Assembly: GCF_029946145.1 (NCBI RefSeq)
Contig: NZ_JAQSDY010000030.1
Span: 1-64,000 of the forward strand
Origin: Brevundimonas sp.
GTDB taxonomy: Bacteria; Pseudomonadota; Alphaproteobacteria; Caulobacterales; Caulobacteraceae
DNA length: 64,000 nucleotides
Reading direction: 5' to 3'
Shown: one piece after another, positions 10,449 through 19,176 of the stretch
Layout: each line of letters opens with the position of its first letter
How positions within the stretch are numbered: position 1 is the first letter of the stretch
Notes under the pieces: generated by a model
The model's database searches: none
The model's input: the letters and a program-made list of their open reading frames with translations, nothing else
Told to the model about the DNA's origin: nothing
Made by a program: the position numbers and the translations under genes

Positions 10449-10531
10449 TGGCGCGGGCGGCGGGGTCGACCCGGCAATCCTTTCGGAACTGGATTCTGAT
10501 CCAGCGCGTCTACCAATTCCACCACACCCGT
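10449..10531 (-). pseudogene. Degenerate tRNA-Leu copy
   Basis: RC is tRNA-Leu-like, ending CCA, but has a 6-nt anticodon loop (TCAGAA), a missing T in the T loop and an A1-C72 mismatch. Confidence 0.75.
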
Positions 10532-10592
10532 GTCGTAAAGAAGAATGGCGGCTCGGCGATAGGTCGCCAATCACTTTGCCCAGCAATCGTGT

Positions 10593-11852
10593 TCACAAGG
10601 ATGGGCGTTCGCCCGGTGGGGTCGAGCGGGTTCCCGCTCTTCGGCTCGGCTTAGGACGCCGAACGTTGATGGCCGACGCGTCGATCATATTCTTGATGTG
10701 GGACGCATAGTATTTCTCGATCATCTCGACGCTGGTTCGGCAGTTTTTGGCGATCTGGTAGATGTCAGCACCTTCCATGAGGCGCATGGAAATGTAGGAG
10801 TGGCGCAAGCTGTAGGCGGTGCGCACCTGACCATCCCTGTCGCGCTTGAGGTCCAGCTCTTCCAGCACCGTATTGAGCAGCTCGCGCGGCGTGCAGCCAA
10901 AGACCTTTTCGGTGGGCCTGGGCGCCTTCGCACCGGCTGCTGTGTTCCGTTGAACGAGACGCCGAAACGGCTGCACGGCACCCGGCATGCTCTTGCAAAA
11001 GCCGACGCCGCGTTTGCCCCTCACCTCGATCTCGAGGATCCGCTCGCCGCTGTCATCGTCGAGGACGATCTCAACATCCCGGAACTCCAGGCGACCCGCC
11101 TCGTCTGGGCGCAGACCTGTGTTGACCATGAACAGAACGTAGTCGTGCAGGCGCAGGCTTTCGAAGGTCCAGCGCCCTCTGTTGTGCCGAGGGTTGGCGG
11201 CTCGTTCGCGTGTGGCCTCGTAGAGGAGCTTGTATTCGGCCGGCGAGAACCATGCCCGGTGAACGATCTTGCCTGATGTTTTGTACGGGGTGGAAAGGTC
11301 GGGAAGAATGGCTAGCCAGCCATGTCTATTGGCTGTCTTCAGGACCTGACGGAGCGTCACGATCTCGTGGTGCAGTGTCGTGCGGGCAGGTCGCTTCGGC
11401 TCGCCGGTTTTCGGGTTGAGCCGGGATGTCATCCGGTGAACCCGGTACTCCTGCACCAGCCCGGGAGTGATCTCGCTCAGCAGCTTGTCTCCGAAGAAGG
11501 GATAGAGGTGAACCCTCAGCCGATCACTGTGTCCTTTGACGTACTCCGGGTTCCGCTCACCCAGAGTGAGGGCTTCGTACTCGCGCACGAACTGCTCTCC
11601 ACCCTCCCTGAATGTCTTGCCAGATCGCTTAGGGGCGATGCCGCCGCCGAAACGGTGTTTGCCTTGAAGGGTGAGAAACCAATCCTCGGCGAAGTCTTTC
11701 GCCAGAGCGAGACTCTCTTGCTTCGTGGTGCTGCGGAACTGGCGCCCGCCCACGGACGCGGAGCACTGCCAGTGCGGGCTGTTCGGCCGCTTGAAGACCT
11801 GAACTTTGCCGCCAAGGAGCGCGTGTCGAGTGGTCATCGACAGGGCCTCCAT
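10593..11852 (-). CDS. Tyrosine-type site-specific recombinase/integrase
   Basis: Catalytic motifs NTGLRPDEAGRL, SLRHSYISMRL, KYYASH; adjacent to tRNA scar. Confidence 0.92.
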   Translation of the reverse strand: MEALSMTTRHALLGGKVQVFKRPNSPHWQCSASVGGRQFRSTTKQESLALAKDFAEDWFLTLQGKHRFGGGIAPKRSGKTFREGGEQFVREYEALTLGERNPEYVKGHSDRLRVHLYPFFGDKLLSEITPGLVQEYRVHRMTSRLNPKTGEPKRPARTTLHHEIVTLRQVLKTANRHGWLAILPDLSTPYKTSGKIVHRAWFSPAEYKLLYEATRERAANPRHNRGRWTFESLRLHDYVLFMVNTGLRPDEAGRLEFRDVEIVLDDDSGERILEIEVRGKRGVGFCKSMPGAVQPFRRLVQRNTAAGAKAPRPTEKVFGCTPRELLNTVLEELDLKRDRDGQVRTAYSLRHSYISMRLMEGADIYQIAKNCRTSVEMIEKYYASHIKNMIDASAINVRRPKPSRRAGTRSTPPGERPSL

Positions 11853-11956
11853 ATTGCGCTGTTTGCGCTAGCACTGCGCTAGGCGCTTGCCGCACCATAG
11901 AGCCAGAAAAATGCTATGAAATCAATATGACGTCAGTAAATTTGACGTGATTGACG

Positions 11957-12000
11957 GGCTTTTGAGTCCAGCGCGTCTACCAATTCCACCACGCCCGCAC
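11957..12000 (-). repeat. Island right end: tRNA-Leu 5' half (att scar)
   Basis: RC GTGCGGGCGTGGTGGAATTGGTAGACGCGCTGGACTCAAAAG matches the left tRNA to the anticodon loop (2 mismatches), then diverges. Confidence 0.85.
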
Positions 12001-12088
12001 AGGCCGCCCGGACTTCTCGGCAGGCGGGCTTGGTAGCGTGGGGGGTCCGTGCGGGTCAATCCGGCAAAGCCGCCGACCCGCCGCCGGA

Positions 12089-12958
12089 TTATCCCCCTGC
12101 GGCTCGACGGGCCGCGCGCTCTTCCCGCTGCAGCCGGCGGCTCTCGCGCTGCCGTTCCTCGTCTTCGCGGGTCTGATAGCCGCTCATGATGAAGTGGGTC
12201 TTGTAGAGCACGCGTGTGGTCGGGACGGGGGCGCCGGGCTCGGCGAGGTTCTGGAGCCGGGCGCGGCGAGCCGCGGTCAGCGCGGCCCGGCCGAACCGAC
12301 CGTCCCTGGGATGTTCGGATTCAATGGCGCAGTCTCGCAGGGATCCGTCCGGATTGCTCACACAGGTGGCCACCGCGAAACCCCGGGCATACCGCGTTGA
12401 GGGAAAATCCGGTTGGGGACGCACCGCCCAGGCGAGGTTCCTGGGAATGCCGTCTTCCTGCAGGGCCTCCAGTTCCGCGTCGCGCGGATCCACAAGCGGC
12501 CGGTCGCATGTGGTCAGGGTCTGATCGATCGAGACGGATGAGGCCGGCAAATCAATGTCGTACAACAGGTTGCGCCCGTCCGTATGGCCTGCCGGCACGA
12601 GGATGCGCAGGCGCCCGCCGGTCCGCAGTTCGCGGGCGAAGGGGGCCGGCAGCTCACTGATCGCGATGGTGTCGTTCGTCGCCACGCCCCAGCGGCTTTC
12701 TACCAGATCGTCATCCCCGAAGGCGATGCGCAGTGGACGGGTCGTCGCTCGCCCCGCAGGCGGCAAGCCGGTGATAATCGCTTCGAACCCGCCGTCGGCG
12801 CACCGCGTTGCGATGCTTATCCCGTTGTCGAACCGGGTATAGGCGACCAGCAGCTTCTGGCGCTGATCCTCCAGCAGATCCCAGTCGGCGGAGGCATCCT
12901 GGGCGAGCGCTGGCAGCGCGACGGCGCAGGCGAAGAGGGCGGTCAGGTTACGTTTCAT
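12089..12958 (-). CDS. Secreted protein with TonB-C-like C-terminal domain
   Basis: Signal peptide MKRNLTALFACAVALPALAQ; RPQPDFPSTRYARGFAVATCVSNPDGSLRDCAIESEHP...ALTAARRARL. Confidence 0.6.
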   Translation of the reverse strand: MKRNLTALFACAVALPALAQDASADWDLLEDQRQKLLVAYTRFDNGISIATRCADGGFEAIITGLPPAGRATTRPLRIAFGDDDLVESRWGVATNDTIAISELPAPFARELRTGGRLRILVPAGHTDGRNLLYDIDLPASSVSIDQTLTTCDRPLVDPRDAELEALQEDGIPRNLAWAVRPQPDFPSTRYARGFAVATCVSNPDGSLRDCAIESEHPRDGRFGRAALTAARRARLQNLAEPGAPVPTTRVLYKTHFIMSGYQTREDEERQRESRRLQREERAARRAAGG

Positions 12959-13027
12959 GAGAACAATCCGGACGGGTCCACTGCCGCAACCTTGCGGGGA
13001 TCGAAGACCGCCCGTCAAGGCGACGTT

Positions 13028-13864
13028 TCAGGAAACCCTGAACCGGATCGTGAAACTGATGACCTTGCCGATCACGGCCCCTTCATCCTCGGGAAGTCCA
13101 AGTAGGGCACGTTCCGCCGATCGCTGGGCGCTTCGTCCGAACCCTGCGCCTGCGGGCATTTCAGACACGACGCGGCAATCATTCAGAGCGCCTTCGGCGG
13201 CGACAAGGCACACAAGGCGCACCTCCGCCTGTTCAAGACCGCGCTCCATTGCGAGCGAGGGGAAGTCAGGCCTGGGTCGACTGGCCCAGACGATCAGTTC
13301 CGGCTCGGCCCTCGGTCGCAAATCCCAATCGTCCGTAAGCGGAACCGAGCATGCCGTCAGAACCCGGTCCACGGACGTCGCGGACGCCGGCACGGACAGG
13401 CGATAGCGATGGGACCGCGCCCCGGCCTCGGTCGCTTCCAGAAGAATGTCCAGCTCGCCCTCCGCACGAAGCTGGCGCGCCAACCGTTCCGGTTCGGCGG
13501 GCGAAGCAATCGGCCGACCTGCCCAGGTGAGCCAAAGTTGGCTTTCATTCTGGATCGGGTCGGCAGTGACCCTGACCGGTCGCAGGGCCATGTCTGTTGG
13601 CGGCACGCCGGTGAGCAGAAGGTCCAGCGCGCCAGCGCGGCAGCGCAGTGCAATCTGATTTGCCCCGAAGTTCAGCGTGGCCAAGGTCAACTGACGTTCT
13701 GGATCTGTGATCAGATCCCAGTCCCCGCTCGCCTCTTGTGCCGTCGCAGGGCCGGCCAGCGTCAGGGCGGTCAGGATGACTACCAATGGCATCGCGCCAC
13801 AGCCTGCTGCGCCACGGGAGGGGCCACCGGACTGATGTCGGGGAATGCTCTGTTCAGGCGTCAT
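13028..13864 (-). CDS. Secreted protein with TonB-C-like C-terminal domain (paralog of 12089-12958)
   Basis: Same architecture: signal, ASGDWDLI, RPRPDFPSLAMERGLEQAEVRLVCLVAAEGALNDCRVVSEMP. Confidence 0.6.
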   Translation of the reverse strand: MTPEQSIPRHQSGGPSRGAAGCGAMPLVVILTALTLAGPATAQEASGDWDLITDPERQLTLATLNFGANQIALRCRAGALDLLLTGVPPTDMALRPVRVTADPIQNESQLWLTWAGRPIASPAEPERLARQLRAEGELDILLEATEAGARSHRYRLSVPASATSVDRVLTACSVPLTDDWDLRPRAEPELIVWASRPRPDFPSLAMERGLEQAEVRLVCLVAAEGALNDCRVVSEMPAGAGFGRSAQRSAERALLGLPEDEGAVIGKVISFTIRFRVS

Positions 13865-13977
13865 GACAGTATTCCCGCGCCGCCCGGAAGAGGCCGCACA
13901 GCTTGCGAAACCTTAATCCGCTGCGCGCATCCGTAAAGGTGCGTCGCCGCCTCTGCCCTCTGAAACCGGAGGTCGAG

Positions 13978-15012
13978 ATGAAACGTGTGACGCTGGCAGT
14001 CATTTCAGGCGTGCTGCTGTCCTGTCAGGGACCGGCGGCCGTTCTGGCGCAGGAGGCGGCGGCGACGGCAGGCGTCGCGACCGGGGCGGGCGCCCTGATC
14101 CACCGGACGCGCGCGCTGGATACGCTGGACCGTCGGCTGGCTCACTATGTGATGGCTGAGCGGACGCCGCCGATCCGGGCCCGGCTGGCGGAGCGACGCG
14201 CGGCCTATCTGGCGCTGACCGAGCCCGAGGCCTTCCGCCAGGCGATCAACGCCGACCTGCTGGCCGTGTCGGGCGACAAACATCTGCAGGTCTGGCTCGA
14301 AGGCCGCAGCCGCGACGACGTGGTCGCCGAAGGAGCGCCGCCGTCCATGGAGGCGATGTCGGCCGAGGAGGCGCGCAACGGCTATGGCGTCCGCGAGGCG
14401 CGCATGCTGGACGGCGGCGTCGGCTATCTGAACCTGGCCTCGTTCAGCGGCCATCCCGATTCGACCCGCGCGATCGACGCCGCGATGGCCCGATTGGCCG
14501 GGGCGCGGGCGCTTGTGCTCGATCTGCGTGAGAACCTTGGCGGCGGCGAGGTCGCCCTGCGCCAGCTGATGGGACATTTCGCGCCGGAGCCGATGCGGCT
14601 GGAGGATTTGCAGTTCCGGCGCTGCGCGCCCGATCCTGCCGATCCCGAGGGGTGCATTCAGGACGGCAGCCGCGATACCTTCGAGCGGTTCGCCAATACG
14701 GTCGACCAGCCGGCCTTCCCGGATCAGCCGATCTATGTGCTGGTCGGCCCCGGCGCCTTTTCGGCGGCGGAAGCCGTGGCCTACGACCTGCAGGCGGCGC
14801 GCCGCGCAACCGTGATCGGCGAGCCGACGGGCGGCGGCGCCAACCCCTCAACGGGTATGGATCTGGGGCCGTGGTTCACCGTCATCATGCCCATCGGCGT
14901 GGCGCGGCACCCGGTGACCGGGACCAACTGGGAAGGCGTGGGCGTTCAGCCTGATGTGCTTGTTCCGGCGGAACGGGCGCTGGATGAGGCCCTGAGACTG
15001 GCGGCCGGCTAG
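13978..15012 (+). CDS. S41 family peptidase (C-terminal-processing-protease-like)
   Basis: Signal peptide; VLDLRENLGGGEVALRQLM; VGPGAFSAAEAVAYDL; ATVIGEPTGGGANP. Confidence 0.85.
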   Translation: MKRVTLAVISGVLLSCQGPAAVLAQEAAATAGVATGAGALIHRTRALDTLDRRLAHYVMAERTPPIRARLAERRAAYLALTEPEAFRQAINADLLAVSGDKHLQVWLEGRSRDDVVAEGAPPSMEAMSAEEARNGYGVREARMLDGGVGYLNLASFSGHPDSTRAIDAAMARLAGARALVLDLRENLGGGEVALRQLMGHFAPEPMRLEDLQFRRCAPDPADPEGCIQDGSRDTFERFANTVDQPAFPDQPIYVLVGPGAFSAAEAVAYDLQAARRATVIGEPTGGGANPSTGMDLGPWFTVIMPIGVARHPVTGTNWEGVGVQPDVLVPAERALDEALRLAAG

Positions 15013-16016
15013 ACGCTTTCGACCGTCTGTTCGATCGCGCCGAATATCGAGTGGTGTTTGTCGTCCAGCATCTCGATGCGGACCGTGTCGCCGGCCTTGA
15101 GGAAGGGGGTCACGGCCTTGCCATGCAGGATGGTCTCGACCGTCCGGACCTCGGCGATGCAGGAATAGCCCAGGCCGCCTTCGGCCACCGGCTTGCCGGG
15201 ACCGCCGTCAGCGTCGCGGTTCGACACCGTGCCGGACCCGATGATGGTGCCGGCGCACAGGGCGCGGGTCTTCGCCAGGTGGGCGATCAGCGTGCCGAAG
15301 TCGAAGGTCATGTCCACCCCGGCGTCGGCCTTGCCGAAGTCCTCGCCGTTCAGCTGGACGTTCAGCTCGCCCTTGAGCTTGCCGTCGACCCAGCGGTCGC
15401 CGAGCGCCCGGGGCGTGACGAAGACCGGCGACAGGGCCGAGGCGGGCTTGGACTGGACGAAGCCGAAACCCTTGGCCAGTTCGCCGGGAATCAGGTTGCG
15501 CAGTGACACGTCATTGACCAGGCCGACCAGTCGGATGTGGTTCAGCGCTTCTTCCCGCGTCACGCCCTGGGGCACGTCGCCGGTCACGACGACCACCTCG
15601 GCCTCGAGGTCGCACCCCCAGGATTCATCGGCCAGGGGGATGGGATCGCGCGGGGCTAGGAAGCCGTCGGAGCCGCCCTGGTACATCAGCGGGTCGGTCC
15701 AGAAGCTGTCGGGCATTTCGGCGTTGCGCGCCTGACGCACCAGGGCGACGTGGTTCACATAGGCGGAGCCGTCGACCCATTGGTAGGCGCGGGGCAGAGG
15801 CGCGGCGGCCTCGCGCTCATGGAACCGGCCGCGCGGCACGCCGCCGTGTTCGAGACTTTCCGCCAGGGCCAGAAGGTCGGGCTCGATCCGGTCCCAGTTG
15901 TCCAGCGCGGACTGGAGCGTCGGCGCGATCAGGAAAGCGTCGGTGAACCAGGCGAGATCGCTGGAGACGAGAACGAGGCGACCGTCGCGGCCGTGCTTGA
16001 GCGAGGCGAGTTTCAT
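15009..16016 (-). CDS. Fumarylacetoacetate hydrolase family protein
   Basis: FAH-family core (DLEAEVVVVTGDVPQG, GSGTVSNRDADGG, GDTVRIEMLDD). Confidence 0.85.
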   Translation of the reverse strand: MKLASLKHGRDGRLVLVSSDLAWFTDAFLIAPTLQSALDNWDRIEPDLLALAESLEHGGVPRGRFHEREAAAPLPRAYQWVDGSAYVNHVALVRQARNAEMPDSFWTDPLMYQGGSDGFLAPRDPIPLADESWGCDLEAEVVVVTGDVPQGVTREEALNHIRLVGLVNDVSLRNLIPGELAKGFGFVQSKPASALSPVFVTPRALGDRWVDGKLKGELNVQLNGEDFGKADAGVDMTFDFGTLIAHLAKTRALCAGTIIGSGTVSNRDADGGPGKPVAEGGLGYSCIAEVRTVETILHGKAVTPFLKAGDTVRIEMLDDKHHSIFGAIEQTVESV

Positions 16017-16066
16017 GCCTCAGGCTTAGGCGGTTTTATCCGGCGTGGAAACCGTGCCTGGACCGG

Positions 16067-16789
16067 TCAATGGCCGGCGCGGGTTCCGCTGACCTTCCCC
16101 GCCGCCGGACGCTTTGGCCCGTGCGTCGACAGTTCGGCATGGGCGGCGCGCAGCTCGCGCACGCGTTCGCGGCGCAAGCCCCAGTGGTCGTTGAAATGGC
16201 CGATGGCGACACGCAGGGCGTCGTTGCGTTCCTGCACGCTCAGCGGCTTTTTCGCGTCATGGTCGCCGTGAGGGTCGCCGGCCGGCTTGTGGCCCTCGGC
16301 CTGGCCGCTGTTCACGATGACGGTCACGCCGCCCATGGAGGCGGGAGCCGCTTCATGGTGTCCCGGCTTCTCGTCGTGACCCCCACCATGGCCATGGTCG
16401 GCATGGGGCGCGTGCGGCTTGTCAGCGGCTTCGCCTTTCAAAGCCTTGTCCAGGCCCTTGGTGATCTTGCCTGCGCCGCCGGCCATGCCGAGCGTCTTGC
16501 CCAGCCGCCGTTCGATGGTCCGGACCAGTGCTGAGGCCCTGGCCGGCAGGGAATCACCGTCGGCCTTCATGGCCTCCTTGGCGGCGTCATCGATCTCTTC
16601 CCAGATCGAGTCCGCGGCGTCGGTCCGCGCGCTCCGGGAGCCTTGGCCGAAATACCAGCCGATCAGGGCGGCCGCGGCCAGTCCCAGCAGCAGCCCTCCC
16701 CACACGACCGGATCGGCGCCGATCATCAGCGGGGCGTCCAGCGGCGCATTGGCGGCGTCAGCGGTGGCGAAGTCGGCGCCGTAGGCCAT
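16067..16789 (-). CDS. Membrane protein with His-rich linker, unknown function
   Basis: One predicted TM (VVWGGLLLGLAAAALIGWYFG) and HAPHADHGHGGGHDEKPGHHE segment. Confidence 0.6.
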   Translation of the reverse strand: MAYGADFATADAANAPLDAPLMIGADPVVWGGLLLGLAAAALIGWYFGQGSRSARTDAADSIWEEIDDAAKEAMKADGDSLPARASALVRTIERRLGKTLGMAGGAGKITKGLDKALKGEAADKPHAPHADHGHGGGHDEKPGHHEAAPASMGGVTVIVNSGQAEGHKPAGDPHGDHDAKKPLSVQERNDALRVAIGHFNDHWGLRRERVRELRAAHAELSTHGPKRPAAGKVSGTRAGH

Positions 16790-16890
16790 GCGGCTGTCCC
16801 TCCCGGTCTGCGCGAATGAGTGCGGCGCGCATCTTGCTCCGACGGCTCAGCTTGGCAACGACAAAGGTTAACGGCCTGCGGATTCCGGCG

Positions 16891-17157
16891 TCAGCGCGGC
16901 GGGGTGATCAGGGCCTTGGCCTCGGCCCCTGTCGGGGCTCCCATATCGCGCACCTCGACCTCGACCGCGATGGCGCCTTCGGGGTCGTGGGCCCAGAGGT
17001 AGCGCCGTTCTATCTCGACCTCGCGACCCGACGGTGCAAAGCCGGTGAAGCTGTCACCCCAGGGGGTCACCGACCTCATGTCGGGCCAGGGCAGGGCGCA
17101 GGCGATGTCCAGTTCCTCGATGGCCATGGCCGACAGCTCGTCGTCGCTCACAGCCAT
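16891..17157 (-). CDS. Hypothetical protein (88 aa)
   Basis: ORF in a compact minus-strand gene run; host-like codon usage by eye. Confidence 0.45.
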   Translation of the reverse strand: MAVSDDELSAMAIEELDIACALPWPDMRSVTPWGDSFTGFAPSGREVEIERRYLWAHDPEGAIAVEVEVRDMGAPTGAEAKALITPPR

Positions 17158-17657
17158 CGGCGGACCTTCTGGCGATACGCCTCATAGGCTGAACCGAATT
17201 TGGCGCCGAGGTAGCGCTCCTCGCGCTGGATGACGAACCGGTCGATCACCAAAAGGCAGGGGATCAGCAGGATGAGCACGATCCAGCTGTCCATCGCGAT
17301 GGCCAGACCGGCGTAGGTAACGGCGAATCCGACGTAGATGGGATTGCGGCTGAGGCGGTAGGGACCCTCGATGATCAGGGCGGTCGACGGCTTCCACGGC
17401 TCGACCGCGGTGCCCCGACGGCGGAACAGCCCCGCCGCCATGCCGTCGAGCAGCAGGCCTCCGACGATCAGGGTCAGCGCAATGCCGCGACGAACGGGCA
17501 TCTCCAGCCCGAAGCCGGCCGCCAGCCAGCCGAAGCCGGCCTCGACCCCCTCGGGCCGGGCGCCGAGTTCCGCCAGCCCCCAGCCGACCAGCAGGAAGCC
17601 GAGATAGATCAGCGGGGGCGGCGCGATGACGCCGGGGATGTCGCGGATATCAGCCAT
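17148..17657 (-). CDS. Isoprenylcysteine carboxyl methyltransferase family membrane protein
   Basis: GPYRLSRNPIYVGFAVTYAG...REERYLGAKFGSAYEAYRQKVRRWL. Confidence 0.85.
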   Translation of the reverse strand: MADIRDIPGVIAPPPLIYLGFLLVGWGLAELGARPEGVEAGFGWLAAGFGLEMPVRRGIALTLIVGGLLLDGMAAGLFRRRGTAVEPWKPSTALIIEGPYRLSRNPIYVGFAVTYAGLAIAMDSWIVLILLIPCLLVIDRFVIQREERYLGAKFGSAYEAYRQKVRRWL

Positions 17658-18024
17658 ATTGTCCCCACTGACCATATCGAGGGTTGAACTCGTTTTGGGA
17701 AAACCACAGCCCCAGCCGGGATTGAACGACCACAAACGCCGTGATCAGCACCAGGGCGACGACCGTTTCCGCGACCGCAAACCGATCACGCTGACTGATT
17801 TCGTCGTAGCCCCAGGTGCGTTCCGCGAAATAGCGTTTCGCCAGTCGAAAAGCGAGCTGAAGCAGAAGGACGCCGGACCAAAGATAGACGCGCCACCGTT
17901 CAAAAAACAGCATCAGGGCGACTATCGCCAGACTGAGGATGACCAGCAGCCAACGGTGCGTTTGTTTCTGGTCCTTGACGATAAGCCGTTGATAGCCGCT
18001 CGGATCGTTATCGGGCGCCGTCAT
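17650..18024 (-). CDS. Hypothetical membrane protein
   Basis: Several hydrophobic helices; overlaps neighbouring genes as in an operon. Confidence 0.5.
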   Translation of the reverse strand: MTAPDNDPSGYQRLIVKDQKQTHRWLLVILSLAIVALMLFFERWRVYLWSGVLLLQLAFRLAKRYFAERTWGYDEISQRDRFAVAETVVALVLITAFVVVQSRLGLWFSQNEFNPRYGQWGQYG

Positions 18025-19081
18025 CGTTGGCCTCATCGGCATAGATGGCGACGGATGGCGCCGAGATGCTGGACACCGCGCCGCGATACATGCCGGACGT
18101 GGTCATGGCGAAGGCGGGCCGGCCCTGCAGGTCCATGACGATGACCCCGCCCGAGCCCCCCAGCGACAGGGCGTCATCGACCTCGGCCTGGCCCGCCACC
18201 TGACCCGGGGCCCCGGCGTGGATGCGGCTGCAGATGTCGCGCGCGACCGAGGCGCGGATGTAGAATTCTCCGTCGCCCGTCGCGGACACGGCGCAGCCTT
18301 CGCGGTTGGACGCATAGGTGCCCGCGCCGATCACCGGCACGTCGCCGACCCGGCCCCAGCGTTTGGCGGTCATGCCGCCGGTCGAGGTGCCGGCGGCGAG
18401 GCGGCCCTGGCTGTCCAGCGCCACGGCTCCGACGGTGCCGAATTTGCGCTCGTTCAGGGGTGGGGCCGGCAGGTCGTTTGTGGCTTGCGGAACCGGGGCG
18501 CCGGCGGGTCGCTGCGGAATGGGCAGGTTCTGCTGCTGAAGCGCGCGCTCCAGCCCCTGCCAGCGGCGTTCGGTGAAGAAGAAGGACGGATCGACCTGCT
18601 CCAGCCCCACCGAGGCGGCGAAGCTATCGGCGCCCTGGCCGATCAGCATGACGTGGGGCGAGCGCTCCATGACGGCGCGGGCCGCCGCGATCGGGTGGCG
18701 GGTGGTGGTCAGGCCGGCCACGGCGCCGGCGGTCAGGTCCGTTCCGTTCATGACGGCTGCGTCCAGTTCATTGCGTCCGGCGGCGGTGAAGACCGCGCCA
18801 CGCCCGGCGTTGAACAGCGGATCATCCTCCATGACCTCGATCGCGGCCTGCACGGCGTCCAGCGCCGCCCCGCCGTCGGCCAGCACGGCGGAGCCGGCCT
18901 CCAGCGCGCGCTTCAGGGCCACGCGATAGGCGGCGTCCTGTTCGGCCGTCAGACTCTGGCGCTCGATGACACCGGCCCCGCCATGGATGGCGAACGACCA
19001 GCGGGGCGCTTCCTGGGCCAGGGCCGGGGCGGCGGACAGGAGCAGCGCGAGCGCGGCCGGAACGAGGCGTGCAAGGGACAT
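18008..19081 (-). CDS. Isoaspartyl peptidase/L-asparaginase (Ntn hydrolase)
   Basis: SFAIHGGAGVIER; FNAGRGAVFTAAGRNELDAAVM; GTVGAVALDSQGRLAAGTSTGG cleavage site; signal peptide. Confidence 0.92.
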   Translation of the reverse strand: MSLARLVPAALALLLSAAPALAQEAPRWSFAIHGGAGVIERQSLTAEQDAAYRVALKRALEAGSAVLADGGAALDAVQAAIEVMEDDPLFNAGRGAVFTAAGRNELDAAVMNGTDLTAGAVAGLTTTRHPIAAARAVMERSPHVMLIGQGADSFAASVGLEQVDPSFFFTERRWQGLERALQQQNLPIPQRPAGAPVPQATNDLPAPPLNERKFGTVGAVALDSQGRLAAGTSTGGMTAKRWGRVGDVPVIGAGTYASNREGCAVSATGDGEFYIRASVARDICSRIHAGAPGQVAGQAEVDDALSLGGSGGVIVMDLQGRPAFAMTTSGMYRGAVSSISAPSVAIYADEANDDGAR

Positions 19082-19176
19082 GATCGGCCTTTCGAAAGCG
19101 AGCCCTGAACCTCGGCCAAGCGCGGGTTCAACTCAAGGGGCGGCCGCAACAGCCGACAGGGCGGATTTCAACCGGT

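Larger units (their letters stand above)
623..12000. mobile_element. Genomic island integrated in tRNA-Leu (type I RM, E2-like/ImmA pair, tyrosine recombinase)
   Basis: Full tRNA-Leu at the left end; tRNA-Leu 5' half ending at the anticodon loop at the right end (11961-11998); tyrosine recombinase next to the right end. Confidence 0.85.

Noticed and set aside
10286-10710. ORFs over the internal tRNA-Leu-like sequence
   Set aside because: Overlap a tRNA remnant and show no conserved protein features.
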